Below are positions 1 to 9,335 of a stretch of DNA of 23,371 nucleotides, in pieces; within the stretch, counting starts at the first letter, position 1, and each line of letters begins with the position of its first letter. A model generated the notes under the pieces. That model worked only from the letters and a program-made list of their open reading frames with translations. It did no database searches and was not told where the DNA came from. Source of the stretch: an uncultured Lachnospiraceae bacterium (lineage in GTDB: Bacteria; Bacillota_A; Clostridia; Lachnospirales; Lachnospiraceae); the NCBI GenBank assembly GCA_902795985.1, contig CADBNG010000357.1, positions 1-23,371 on the forward strand, in the 5' to 3' direction. Made by a program: the position numbers and the translations under genes.

Positions 1-42
1 CCGGAGGATACGGAGGCCGAACCGGAGGATACGGAAGCGGAG
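1..42 (+). repeat. 21-bp tandem repeat in the acidic spacer
   Basis: Bases 1-21 and 22-42 are near-identical 21-bp units (they differ only in the last few bases). Each encodes PEDTEAE. They belong to the low-complexity acidic spacer of the partial surface protein and may continue to the left of the window. Such repeats can vary in number between strains. Confidence 0.7.
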
Positions 43-2859
43 CCTGCCGACGATCCGGAGGAAGACGCTGCGGAGGAAACGGAAGACGCTTCTTTGGAAG
101 AACCCGAAGAAGAGGAACCGGAAGCCATAGAATCCGAAGAGGAAGTCAAAGAAGATACGAAGAGCACTGCTGAAACGGAAGACGCGGAAAAGGAAGAGGC
201 CGTAAAGGAATCTTCCGAAAAAGAAGAAGAGACCCTTCCTGCTGCCGTTGAGGAAGAGGAAACCGCCTCTGTCCGCGCTGCGGATGCCGGTACCGTCGTT
301 TCCAGCGGAACCTGCGGCGCTTTCGCGACCTGGGAAATCAGTCAGGTTTACAACAGCAGTACCTACTCCTATGTGTATACACTGACCATCGGCGGGCGCG
401 GCGATATGAACGATTATTCGAGCTACAGCAGCACGCCCTGGTATAACTACTCCGGCTCCATCAACAAGGTCATCATCGGAAAGTACATTACTTCCATCGG
501 AAGCCATGCCTTCCAGTATTTCAATTCCCTTTCCAGCATTCAGTTCAACGGAACCAACGTGTCCTTCATCGGAGATTACGCGTTTTATAACTGCTCTTCT
601 CTGACAAGAGCCTCCATACCGTCCGGTGTCCGTGCCATCGGAAGTTACGCTTTTGCATACTGCTACAATCTTGAAAAGGCCTATTTCCCGTCCACGCTGA
701 CCACGGTTGGAAATTACGCTTTTTACAGCTGCTCCTCCCTCTCCAGTGTCAAGATTCCGGCCAGTGTCATTACACTTGGCTCCTCATCGTTCAGCAGTCT
801 TTCGGATGTTTACTATCCGAGCAGCTCAACGCGCTGGCAGAACATCGGCGGTCCGAATGCGATCGGCTATTATACGACAGTACACTATACGAAGAGCATT
901 ACCGGGGCATCCGTTTCCCTGAGCAAATCCGTAACTTATACCGGGAAAGCCCGCAAGCCGCTGCCGACCGTGAAGCTCGGTTCCAAAACGCTGAGAAAAG
1001 GCACGGACTATACTCTTTCCTATTCCAAAAACGTCAACGTCGGAACCGCGAAAGTCACTATCAAAGGCAAGGGATCCTATGATGGTTCCATTACCAGATC
1101 CTTTAAAATCACAAAAAGGTGGATTAAAAAGAACGTCAAGGTCACCGGCGTCAAAAACATGCCCTATAACGGGAAAGCCCGCAAGCTTTCCTCTCTCAAG
1201 GTCAAAGTAAAGATCGGCAGCTCCTGGAAAACCTTAAAAGCCGGGAGAGATTATACGGTAAAATACACCAACAACAAAAAGATCAGCACGTCCAAATCCA
1301 AGGCGAAGGTGAGCATCACCGGCAAGGGAAACTACGCCGGAACCATCGCCCGTTCCTTTAAGATCGTCAAGGCCAGCCCGGGGCTGAAATTTGCCAGCAG
1401 CAAGCTCACCCGTACCGCCAATGCGGGCTCCTTTACCCGCAAGGCCACCAAAAAGGCCTCCGGCAGCCTGACCCTGACCTACAAGTCCAGCAAAACCGCG
1501 GTGGCGTCCGTCAACTCCAAAAGCGGAAAAGTCACCCCGAAAAAGGTCGGAACCACAAAAATCACCGTCAAAAGCAGGGCAACCTCCAAATACCGGGCGG
1601 GTTCGGCATCTTATAAACTGATTCTCCGGTACTTAAAACCCGCTGAGCTGAGATTATCCTTCTCAAATTATACGATTTCCTATATCCCGCTTTCGACCTT
1701 CCGGCTGTTCTACAGCAGCACAGAGGCCAGCACCCTTTATAACAAACATTCCGATTTAGGCAAGCGCGGCGTCTGCTACGGCATAAGCGCGATGAGCATG
1801 ATGCTGAATACTTCCGGAAGCGGAATGAAGCCTTCCTATTTTGATTCTTCCGCCAAACACCCGGAAGACCTTTCCCAATACGATTATTATAAAACGTCGG
1901 GCACCCGTCTTGATCAGCTCGTTGAAGCCATGTTCGTATCGCAGCTCAGTGATAAGGCGCAGAGCTTTAAACGGAATCATAAAAACAAAATCAACTCTCT
2001 TGTTTCTGTTGTGAAAAAAGGCAAACCGGTCCTGGTCGAAATCTACGACGGCTACGGCGCCGGCCATGCGATGGTTGCCTATAAGGTCGAGGGCATTTCA
2101 AGTACCACGGCTTACCTCTATGTCTACGACTGCAACGATCCTTATACGACCCGTTACATCCGCCTGTACAAATACAGTTCCGGTTCCTATTACGGATGGT
2201 CCTACACCCATCCGGATTATGACTACTGGTCCTACAGCCACGGCTGGATCACTTATGCCACTGCCGGGGAATACAAATCGATGTGGAACAACCGGAAAGG
2301 CAGCAAATCCGCTCTTTCCTCCATGTTCGTCGCCGCGAAGGATTTTGAAATCCGGGATGCGGAAGGTAACGTTGTGGCGCAGATGACGGACGGGGAATTT
2401 TCCTCCTCGTCGGATGAGATCTTCCTGTTCCAGGGCGCGGATATCGAGCTGGATTCCACACTGCTCTACCTTCCCTCCGGCGGCACCTACGAAGTCGTGA
2501 ATACTTCGGAGGACGAAACCGGTCTGGATATTACCCTGCTGGATAACGATCAGAGCATCTCCGTTAACACCGAGACCGACTCGGTCCGGCTCGAGGTCGA
2601 TTCCGATAACAGCATTAACAAGGCGGTCATCGACGCAGAGAAAGGACAAAGCTTCGAAGTGCAGACCCTTGCCGAAGACGCTGAAACCGGTGAACTCAAC
2701 GAAATCACCTTTACCGGTGAAGGAACCGGTCAGGAAGTGACCCTCGGAACCGAGGAAGGAGCCTGCGTCATCAATAACGGCGAAAAAGTGACTCTTGCAT
2801 TCAACGGAGAAGAAATCGCCTATGTCGCGGCCGATGACGGAGCCGTTATCGAAAAATAA
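1..2859 (+). CDS. Secreted BspA-type leucine-rich-repeat protein with Ig-like repeats and C39-like cysteine peptidase domain (5' partial)
   Basis: The reading frame is open from base 1, so the true start lies outside the window; the ATG at 94 is internal. Encoded in order: a Glu/Asp-rich spacer (to about 280), BspA-type leucine-rich repeats (about 400-850, units such as SFIGDYAFYNCSSLTRASIP), two Ig-like repeats of the YTGKARKPLP...GTDYTLSYSKN type (about 900-1370), a Big_2-like Ig domain (about 1380-1640), and a papain/C39-like domain with candidate catalytic Cys in GVCYGIS (near 1774), His in GAGHAMV (near 2065) and Asp in VYDCND (near 2126). A C-terminal domain ends at TAA. No LPXTG anchor or C-terminal membrane helix is present, so it is probably secreted. 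It is a paralogue of the next gene, which has a signal peptide and the same layout. The domain order is seen; peptidase activity and an adhesive or degradative role are inferred from family resemblance. Confidence 0.85.
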   Translation, partial: PEDTEAEPEDTEAEPADDPEEDAAEETEDASLEEPEEEEPEAIESEEEVKEDTKSTAETEDAEKEEAVKESSEKEEETLPAAVEEEETASVRAADAGTVVSSGTCGAFATWEISQVYNSSTYSYVYTLTIGGRGDMNDYSSYSSTPWYNYSGSINKVIIGKYITSIGSHAFQYFNSLSSIQFNGTNVSFIGDYAFYNCSSLTRASIPSGVRAIGSYAFAYCYNLEKAYFPSTLTTVGNYAFYSCSSLSSVKIPASVITLGSSSFSSLSDVYYPSSSTRWQNIGGPNAIGYYTTVHYTKSITGASVSLSKSVTYTGKARKPLPTVKLGSKTLRKGTDYTLSYSKNVNVGTAKVTIKGKGSYDGSITRSFKITKRWIKKNVKVTGVKNMPYNGKARKLSSLKVKVKIGSSWKTLKAGRDYTVKYTNNKKISTSKSKAKVSITGKGNYAGTIARSFKIVKASPGLKFASSKLTRTANAGSFTRKATKKASGSLTLTYKSSKTAVASVNSKSGKVTPKKVGTTKITVKSRATSKYRAGSASYKLILRYLKPAELRLSFSNYTISYIPLSTFRLFYSSTEASTLYNKHSDLGKRGVCYGISAMSMMLNTSGSGMKPSYFDSSAKHPEDLSQYDYYKTSGTRLDQLVEAMFVSQLSDKAQSFKRNHKNKINSLVSVVKKGKPVLVEIYDGYGAGHAMVAYKVEGISSTTAYLYVYDCNDPYTTRYIRLYKYSSGSYYGWSYTHPDYDYWSYSHGWITYATAGEYKSMWNNRKGSKSALSSMFVAAKDFEIRDAEGNVVAQMTDGEFSSSSDEIFLFQGADIELDSTLLYLPSGGTYEVVNTSEDETGLDITLLDNDQSISVNTETDSVRLEVDSDNSINKAVIDAEKGQSFEVQTLAEDAETGELNEITFTGEGTGQEVTLGTEEGACVINNGEKVTLAFNGEEIAYVAADDGAVIEK

Positions 2860-2898
2860 TAAGACAAAGCGATCTTTTGAGAAACAGTAACGCTTCCT

Positions 2899-2928
2899 CC
2901 GGCGGCCGATCTCCGGCCGCCGGCTTTT
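2899..2928 (+). terminator. Intrinsic terminator after the first surface-protein gene
   Basis: A perfect 10-bp GC stem (2899-2908 with 2914-2923), a 5-base loop and CTTTT follow the stop codon at 2859 by about 40 bases. This separates the two paralogues transcriptionally. Confidence 0.8.
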
Positions 2929-2976
2929 ATGCCCGGACCGCATCGGGCGGATGTCAAAAACCGGAACAATTTCAAA

Positions 2977-3020
2977 TTGCTTAACACAATCTGGTGGTTA
3001 TACTATATAATAACTATAAT
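2977..3020 (+). promoter_or_regulatory. Promoter region of the second surface-protein gene
   Basis: TTGCTT (2977-2982), a 16-bp spacer and TATACT (2999-3004) form the best sigma-70-type match. Two further TATAAT hexamers lie at 3006-3011 and 3015-3020, so the exact -10 is uncertain. The leader of about 90 bases contains a short AT hairpin (3029-3043) and ends with a GAAAGGG-type ribosome binding site 6 bases before ATG 3113. Confidence 0.55.
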
Positions 3021-3112
3021 TACCCACTAAATATCAGATATTTTTGTAACTCTGTTTCGTACGACCCGTACCCCGGAAATCTTTACCGGCACCAAAAAAG
3101 AAAGGGCTTCTC

Positions 3113-6100
3113 ATGAAAAAGCGATTTTCCATCCGCCTGCTTTCGTACCTCATCATTCTGATCCTGGTATTATCCGCACCTCTGGCGGCCTATGCCGAAG
3201 AAGTCACCCCCGTCCCTGCGGAAGAAGAAGCGGACGGCAGCATCTCCGTCCCCTCTTCCGATGCCATCGATCCGGAGGGCCTCTCCGATACCGATGAGGC
3301 TCCCTCGGTCATTCAGGATGAAGACGGGGAATATCTCGCCATCGAACTTGAGGAAGAAGATCCCCTGGCAGACGGCTCACTGCTTGAAGACGCCATCAGC
3401 CAGCTTGCCTATGAAGACGACGCCACCGATCTCGAGATCCTGGAGGCCGCCTATGAACTCGCTCTCGATCTCCTGCCTCCCGGAACCGAACGGAGCACCG
3501 CGTCCGCTTTCCTTTCGGATCTCCTCGCTAGCGTCCCGCTGGACCAGGCTCTGATCACCGGCAAGGACAAAGAAGGTTTCGATGTTGCCTGGGTCATCGT
3601 CCGCTTTGACCCGGAACTCCCCTACTTTATTCTGGATCCTGCTGCCGATCTGGACCGCGCCACAGAGGAATGGACCGCTTTCCTGCTGGGTGCTGATGCG
3701 GTCACTGACTGGACCGCGGATGAAGAATTCGCAGCGGATGAATGGACTGAAGCTCATATTCTCAGCCCTGAGGCCTATGCAGAGCCGGAAGAAGATCCCG
3801 CAGAGGATCCCGAGGCTGAAGACGGTGAGGTCGTCGAAGAAGCCGATGAAAACGATCCGGATGTGGAAGAAGAAGAGGAAGAAGACGCGGACCTGCCCGA
3901 AGATCCGGACAGCGAAGAAGCCCTCACCGAAGATCCCGCGGACACGGAAGAAGACCTTCTGACAGAAGAAGATGAAGCCGAGCCTGCGGAGGTCAAAGAG
4001 GACGATAAGGATTCTGTCGAGAAAGAGGATGCGGACCCCGTCAAAGAGGACAGCAAAGAAAAAGAAGACACCGAGCTCCAGACCGAAAACGAGGAAGAAA
4101 GCGCGAAGGTGGAAGCTGCCGATGCAGGTACCGTCGTAGCCAGCGGCTCCTGCGGTGCGGCCGCCACCTGGGCGGTATCCTATGACTCGAGCGGTGCCTA
4201 TACTCTTACCATCGGCGGCCGCGGGGATATGACGGACTACACCGGTTCCTCCTCCGTTCCCTGGTATAACAACTATCGTTATTCCATAGAAAAAGTCGTG
4301 ATCGGCAAGAACATCACCTCCATCGGCGATTACGCATTTTACGGTCTCTATTATCTGACAGATGTCAAATTCAACGGCACAAATGTCTCCTTTATCGGAG
4401 ATTATGCCTTCGCATCCTGTTCCTATCTGAGCAGGATCTCCGTACCTTCCGGCGTCCGGTCGATCGGAAGATATGCATTTTATAACTGCTACAATTTGAC
4501 GAACGCCTATTTCCCGGCAGCCCTGACGACTGTGGGGGATTACGCGTTCTACTACTGCAGCTCCCTGAGCAGCGTCCGCATCCCGCTCAACATCATCACG
4601 CTGGGTTACCATTCATTCTATAACCTCAGTGATATCTATTTCCCGAGCAGTTCGACCCGTTGGCAGAACTGCGGAGGCCCGAACGCGATCGGCGACTATA
4701 CGACCGTACACTTTACCAAGAGCCTCACCAAGGCCTCGGTCACGCTGACCAAAGCCTTCACCTACAACGGAAAGACCCGCAAGCCCCTTCCTGTGGTCAA
4801 GCTCGGCACCAGAAAGCTGGTCAAAGGGACGGATTATACTCTGAGCTATTCCCGCAACAAAAACGCCGGAACAGCCAAGGTCACCATCAAGGGAATCGGC
4901 AAGTATTCCGGTTCGATCACCAAAACGTTCCAGATCACCCGGAGACCCATTTCAAAGAACGTCAAGGTCACCGGTGTCAAGAACATGGCCTATACCGGCA
5001 AAGCCGTCAAGCTTTCCTCCCTGAAAGTCAAGGTCAAGCTGGGCGGTACCTGGAAGACATTAAAAGCCGGTAAGGATTATACCCTCAGCTATTCCAACAA
5101 CAAGAAGATCAGCACCAGCACTTCCAAGGCCAAGGTCACGATCACCGGAAAAGGAAACTATAAAGGCAAGATCGGCCGCAGCTTTAAGATCGTCAAAGCG
5201 GCCCCGAAGCTGGCCTTCAAGACCTCCTCTCTCGCCCGGAAGGTGAACACCAGCACCTTTACCGTCAAGCTGAAGACAAAAAAGACGAACGGCGCGATCT
5301 CCTGGAGCTCCAGCAACAAAAACGTCGCGACGGTCAACAAGACCTCCGGAAAAGTCACTGTCAAAGCGATCGGAAGCGCGAAGATCACAGTTGCCAGCAA
5401 GGCGACGAAACAGTACAAGGCCGGGAAAAAGTCCTATAAGCTGACGGTGAAACCGCTGAAACTGCAGGATTATTCCTTCAGCTTCTGCAACAGCTCAGAC
5501 GATTTCGGTTACGGTGAATACGATTCTATCCCGCTTTCAGATTACCAGATCACCTTCAGTCCGACTCAGGCAAGATGGCTGTACAATCAGTTGGGTACCT
5601 GGGGCGGAAGCTGTACAGGGATCTGCGCAGCCTCCGCAATGATCGCCGCAAAAGGAAACGGCGTCACCGTCAGCAGCTTCAACAGCAGCGCCAAAACGAT
5701 CGATCGTCTGGCACTGAGAAACTACAGCAGCAAGTTCGGCATAAACCTCAAATCATTCATCAATGCCCTTCATGTGGGTCAGTATGGCACTCATATGAGT
5801 AAGATCGAGGACAGCTTCGATAACAGGATCGGCGCGATTATCGATGAAGTGAGCAAAGGCAAAAAGAAAGGAATGCCGACGCTGGTCTCCATCTGGGGCG
5901 CAGGACGCAACGAATACGGCAATTATGTTCGTGGCGGACATCAGGTCCTCGGTATGGGGATCCAGCATGTCAGCAGTACCACGACGCGCATCAATGTATA
6001 CGATCCCAACTTCCCGGGAGAACTGAGATACATTACCGTCACAAAGAGCGGGAGCTCTTATAAATGGAAATATCATATGAATGACGACTATTGGTGGGGA

Positions 6101-6769
6101 AGCGACTACAAATACTATTATAAGTATTCCGGTATTTCCAATGATATTTCCTGTATCCCGTACTCTGCTGTAAAGAAGACCTGGGACAACAGAGGCAGCA
6201 ACCAGGTCTACGGGTACTACGGAACCGGTCAGATGATGCACATCGATTCGGCCGACTTTAAGATACTGGATTCGGACGGAAATACGATCGCGGTTTCCGC
6301 GAACGGCGACTTTTCCAGTTATGATCCGGACGTTTACAATAAGGATCCGATCGGCACGGAAATGGACGGAGCTCTGATCTATCTTCCGGATTCCGGTTAC
6401 CAGGTGGTGAACACAGGATCTGCCGAGGAAGAAATGACCGTCTCGCTCGTCGATGTGGACCAGAGCGTCGAAGTCACGACGACCGCCGAATCCGTCACTC
6501 TGGATCTCTCTGACGCCGAGGAGCGCAACCTCGTTACGGTCGACGCCAGGGAAGACGAATCCTTTACCGTCACCCTCACCTCGGATCTCGACTCCGCCTC
6601 CGGGTTGGAAGAAGTCACCTTTACCGGTGAAGGCACCGGTCAGGAAGTCACGGTAGGAACGGAAGAAGGAGCCTGCGTTATCAACAACGGCGAGAACGTC
6701 ACCCTCGCAATCAACGGCGAAGAAGTCGCCTACGTCGCCGCGGATGACGAAGTCATCATCGAAGGATAA
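3113..6769 (+). CDS. Secreted BspA-type leucine-rich-repeat protein with Ig-like repeats and C39-like cysteine peptidase domain
   Basis: The 1218-residue protein starts with a classical signal peptide (MKKR, hydrophobic core at 10-25, cleavage likely after AYA at 28). Residues about 30-220 have no clear match; 220-335 are an extremely acidic spacer. Residues about 340-520 are BspA/LRR_5 repeats (IGDYAF, IGRYAF, VGDYAF motifs). Two Ig-like repeats (about 535-610 and 611-697) and a Big_2-like domain (about 700-780) follow. Residues about 810-1030 form a papain/C39-like domain with conserved C834 (SCTGIC), H943 (GGHQVLG) and D964 (VYDPN). C838 is Ser in the upstream paralogue, so C834 is the better nucleophile. 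The last 50 residues (TFTGEGTGQEVT onward) are almost identical to the upstream paralogue's. There is no sortase signal. A secreted or cell-associated peptidase/adhesin is inferred; substrate unknown. Confidence 0.9.
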   Translation: MKKRFSIRLLSYLIILILVLSAPLAAYAEEVTPVPAEEEADGSISVPSSDAIDPEGLSDTDEAPSVIQDEDGEYLAIELEEEDPLADGSLLEDAISQLAYEDDATDLEILEAAYELALDLLPPGTERSTASAFLSDLLASVPLDQALITGKDKEGFDVAWVIVRFDPELPYFILDPAADLDRATEEWTAFLLGADAVTDWTADEEFAADEWTEAHILSPEAYAEPEEDPAEDPEAEDGEVVEEADENDPDVEEEEEEDADLPEDPDSEEALTEDPADTEEDLLTEEDEAEPAEVKEDDKDSVEKEDADPVKEDSKEKEDTELQTENEEESAKVEAADAGTVVASGSCGAAATWAVSYDSSGAYTLTIGGRGDMTDYTGSSSVPWYNNYRYSIEKVVIGKNITSIGDYAFYGLYYLTDVKFNGTNVSFIGDYAFASCSYLSRISVPSGVRSIGRYAFYNCYNLTNAYFPAALTTVGDYAFYYCSSLSSVRIPLNIITLGYHSFYNLSDIYFPSSSTRWQNCGGPNAIGDYTTVHFTKSLTKASVTLTKAFTYNGKTRKPLPVVKLGTRKLVKGTDYTLSYSRNKNAGTAKVTIKGIGKYSGSITKTFQITRRPISKNVKVTGVKNMAYTGKAVKLSSLKVKVKLGGTWKTLKAGKDYTLSYSNNKKISTSTSKAKVTITGKGNYKGKIGRSFKIVKAAPKLAFKTSSLARKVNTSTFTVKLKTKKTNGAISWSSSNKNVATVNKTSGKVTVKAIGSAKITVASKATKQYKAGKKSYKLTVKPLKLQDYSFSFCNSSDDFGYGEYDSIPLSDYQITFSPTQARWLYNQLGTWGGSCTGICAASAMIAAKGNGVTVSSFNSSAKTIDRLALRNYSSKFGINLKSFINALHVGQYGTHMSKIEDSFDNRIGAIIDEVSKGKKKGMPTLVSIWGAGRNEYGNYVRGGHQVLGMGIQHVSSTTTRINVYDPNFPGELRYITVTKSGSSYKWKYHMNDDYWWGSDYKYYYKYSGISNDISCIPYSAVKKTWDNRGSNQVYGYYGTGQMMHIDSADFKILDSDGNTIAVSANGDFSSYDPDVYNKDPIGTEMDGALIYLPDSGYQVVNTGSAEEEMTVSLVDVDQSVEVTTTAESVTLDLSDAEERNLVTVDAREDESFTVTLTSDLDSASGLEEVTFTGEGTGQEVTVGTEEGACVINNGENVTLAINGEEVAYVAADDEVIIEG

Positions 6770-6783
6770 AACATTCATCGCTG

Positions 6784-6823
6784 AAAATGTGACACCGGGG
6801 ACGTACCCCGGTGTCACATTTTT
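6784..6823. terminator. Bidirectional hairpin terminator with GGGGAC-NNN-CCCC core
   Basis: A perfect 17-bp stem (6784-6800 with 6806-6822) with a 5-base loop is flanked by A on the left and T on the right. It can end the surface-protein gene on + and the YfhO-like gene on -. Its core (6797-6809) matches two other hairpins in this window. Confidence 0.85.
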
Positions 6824-6879
6824 GCTACCCCCACCCCGGGGGATATTAACCCTCTCGCGTTTTTATGCAGTCCTACTGC

Positions 6880-9147
6880 CTATTTCCCGGCTTTCATCTG
6901 TTTCTGCTTCCTTCTTTGCAGGATCAGAAGGACAAATCCGCACCAGGCCAGGATGGAAAGCACCAGGCCGGCTTTGAAGCCCGGAGCGCTGAAAACCAGT
7001 TCGACCTCATGCTCTCCCGCCTTCATCGGGATCAGCATCATCCCGCCGCTGTCCACGATGGTTCCTTTTTCTCCGTCGATCCACGCCGAAAACCCGTCTT
7101 CATAGGGTACAGTGAAATAGGCCGCTCCGTCCTGCTGCATGGAGACGGAACACTTAAATCCCTTTTTCGTCCTTTCGAAATTCCGCACCGCCCGGGCGCT
7201 GTTCTGCCGGATGAGCACGTCCTGCGGTTTTAAATTCTTTCCGGTAATCTCTTCGCGCAGGAGATATCCGTTCAGGGCCGACATATCCGCAGACTGAACG
7301 ACCGGTGCCTGAAGCAGGGCCACCGCGCGCTGCCGGGCCGGCAGGTTCATCAGGTCCTCCAGGGACTGGTAATGAGCCACTGTATATCCGATGGGACAGG
7401 CCTCGGATTCGGTCACATAATACGTCCTGCCGGAGGAAGTCGTAATCTCCTGAACCACATTGCCGTACTCTTTCTCCATCACCCTGTATTTTGCGCCGAG
7501 CAGAGCGCTCAGGCCCGGAATGATGTTCTTATCCATCCGCTCGTAGGGAAGGTAATAATCGAACAGCTGGTCGAATTCGACGATTCCATTGGAAACCGTG
7601 GAAGAAAAACTGCCGGTTCCGGAAATGCCCCCCAGAAGGGTCAGCTGATTGTCCGCGGTATTATAGCGGTACTGGGGATCGATTGTTTCCAGGGCAGAGG
7701 CCAGCTCATAGCGTTCCCGGAATTCGGCCGGCGTCTGCGCACCGGTCTGGCGGTAAAACAGCAGGGTCACGGCTGTCGTACCGATCGCAAATAAGTAAAC
7801 ATACGGCAACAGCACCTTCGGATTCAGCCGTTTTTTCCAATGCAGGAACGCCAGAAACAGATAGCCCGCTATGGCAATCAGGCCATACAGGAGGAAGCGC
7901 CGTCCATACGTGATCATCTTGCCCCATTCCGGTTTCCAGTCCAGATGGTGAACCACGAGCATCAGAATGACCGTCGCCGCCGATACGCCGATAGCCGACC
8001 ACAGTACCGGATACTCTTTCGGATCATCCAGCACCCTTGCGGAGGCCATGGCCAGAAGTAGAAGGAACATGAACCACCATCTCTGCGTATCCGTTGTGAA
8101 CAGCAGGAAGGAGGACGTCAGGAACGGCGAGAAAGAGGCAAACATCAGGATGATCAGCAGGATCGACAGGCGGTCGCGCTTTTTAACGACATAGGCAACC
8201 GCCAGCACCAGCCCGGCCAGCGGCAGGTAACCGGCCACGGAATTCCACTGTTCCGGATAGATCGCGCTGAGGTTCTTCATGCTCTCGGCGGGCATCAGCC
8301 AGCCTTTGATCACATGCAGCAGGGCGTACCGGGTGTAGAACATCTTATCGATGCCGATCGTTCCTTCACTGCGCTGGTTCTGCATAATATACAGAATGGT
8401 CGGCAGAAACAGCACGGCGCTCATGCACACGCCGTAAACCGCGCTGAACAGGGAATTCAGAACGTCCTTCGCAAAGCTCCCGGCGCCTCTTTTCCACGGA
8501 TAACGGAACAGGAAATAGATCACCACAAAGATCGCTTCCTGCACAAAGAAATAGTAATTCACGAAGGCGTTCAGGCATACCGCAAAGATAAAGACCGCCC
8601 GATTCTTCCGGTTTTTCAGCATCATCTCCAGCCCCAGAAGCATCAGCGGGAAAAAAGCGACGACATCATGGAACTGGTAAAAGATCAGGTTCGTCGTCTG
8701 AAAGCCGGAAAACGCGTAAAAGACCGCCGCGACCGCCGCGCTTTCGGGACGTTTCACCATCCGGCGGATATAGAGATAGGCCGTTCCGCCGGCAATGGCG
8801 TATTTGAGCATGAAGATCCAGCCGAGGACATAGGGGATCGCTTTTGACGGGAAGATCGCCGCCAGATAAAAGAACGGCGTGCCGAGGCCGTAATAGCCGA
8901 GGCCCTGGACGTTTGACGTACCCAGATCCACATTCCAGGCCCAGCTGTCAAAGCCGAGCCGCGCAAGGATCTCATGACCCGCGATGGTAAAGGGGATCTC
9001 CTGTTCGTTGAAATCTCCCCGTACCGTCAGGATGCCGCGGCCCTGAATGATGAAAACAATGATGGAAAGAAATGCGGCGATGAAGCACAGCAGCACCGTG
9101 CGGCGAAGCCATTTATCGCCAAGAAGTCCCTTCACTCCCCTGCTCAT
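6880..9147 (-). CDS. YfhO-like polytopic membrane protein (putative GT-C-type glycosyltransferase)
   Basis: The 755-residue protein has a short basic N-terminus, a first membrane helix at about 16-35, then the loop GDFNEQEIPF, whose acidic residue and Gln resemble the conserved first-loop motif of YfhO and GT-C enzymes. Many further hydrophobic segments follow, then a soluble extracellular part (about 500-720) and a last helix before a basic tail. The start was placed at ATG 9147 because AGGGGAG lies 8 bases upstream; the open frame runs further, to 9309, but through the promoter region and without a good ribosome binding site. YfhO of Bacillus subtilis works with the glycosyltransferase CsbB to put GlcNAc on lipoteichoic acid; here a CsbB-like enzyme is encoded at 12820-13791. 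Family assignment is from overall pattern; the acceptor is unknown. Confidence 0.82.
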   Translation of the reverse strand: MSRGVKGLLGDKWLRRTVLLCFIAAFLSIIVFIIQGRGILTVRGDFNEQEIPFTIAGHEILARLGFDSWAWNVDLGTSNVQGLGYYGLGTPFFYLAAIFPSKAIPYVLGWIFMLKYAIAGGTAYLYIRRMVKRPESAAVAAVFYAFSGFQTTNLIFYQFHDVVAFFPLMLLGLEMMLKNRKNRAVFIFAVCLNAFVNYYFFVQEAIFVVIYFLFRYPWKRGAGSFAKDVLNSLFSAVYGVCMSAVLFLPTILYIMQNQRSEGTIGIDKMFYTRYALLHVIKGWLMPAESMKNLSAIYPEQWNSVAGYLPLAGLVLAVAYVVKKRDRLSILLIILMFASFSPFLTSSFLLFTTDTQRWWFMFLLLLAMASARVLDDPKEYPVLWSAIGVSAATVILMLVVHHLDWKPEWGKMITYGRRFLLYGLIAIAGYLFLAFLHWKKRLNPKVLLPYVYLFAIGTTAVTLLFYRQTGAQTPAEFRERYELASALETIDPQYRYNTADNQLTLLGGISGTGSFSSTVSNGIVEFDQLFDYYLPYERMDKNIIPGLSALLGAKYRVMEKEYGNVVQEITTSSGRTYYVTESEACPIGYTVAHYQSLEDLMNLPARQRAVALLQAPVVQSADMSALNGYLLREEITGKNLKPQDVLIRQNSARAVRNFERTKKGFKCSVSMQQDGAAYFTVPYEDGFSAWIDGEKGTIVDSGGMMLIPMKAGEHEVELVFSAPGFKAGLVLSILAWCGFVLLILQRRKQKQMKAGK

Positions 9148-9270
9148 GGACTGTTCTCCCCTGTGAAAACAATACTGCCCGGTTTGACCGTACCCCCGGT
9201 CCGGGCTTCTTCTCCCCGTTTTCGGAAGCTTCCAAAGGATTCTCTTCCTTTTTCCCTTCGGAACGCTTTC

Positions 9271-9299
9271 TTGACAAATATTATATATGATAATATATA
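9271..9299 (+). promoter_or_regulatory. Promoter of the ATP-grasp operon
   Basis: TTGACA (9271-9276), a 17-bp AT-only spacer and TATATA (9294-9299) lie about 37 bases before ATG 9336. A GGAGG ribosome binding site at 9326-9330 decides the start. Confidence 0.65.
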
Positions 9300-9309
9300 T
9301 GTAATGCAA
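9280..9309 (-). promoter_or_regulatory. Promoter of the YfhO-like gene
   Basis: On the - strand TTGCAT (9309-9304), an 18-bp spacer and TATAAT (9285-9280) form a good sigma-70-type promoter, giving a leader of about 125 bases. It overlaps the divergent promoter of the ATP-grasp operon base for base. Confidence 0.55.
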
Positions 9310-9335
9310 TGAACAAAACCGCTTCGGAGGTTCCT

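Noticed and set aside
6823..6879. GCAGT-AGG-ACTGC hairpin just after the YfhO-like gene.
   Set aside because: On the - strand it is followed by A, not T, so it is unlikely to be a terminator; the stronger hairpin at 6784-6823 serves.
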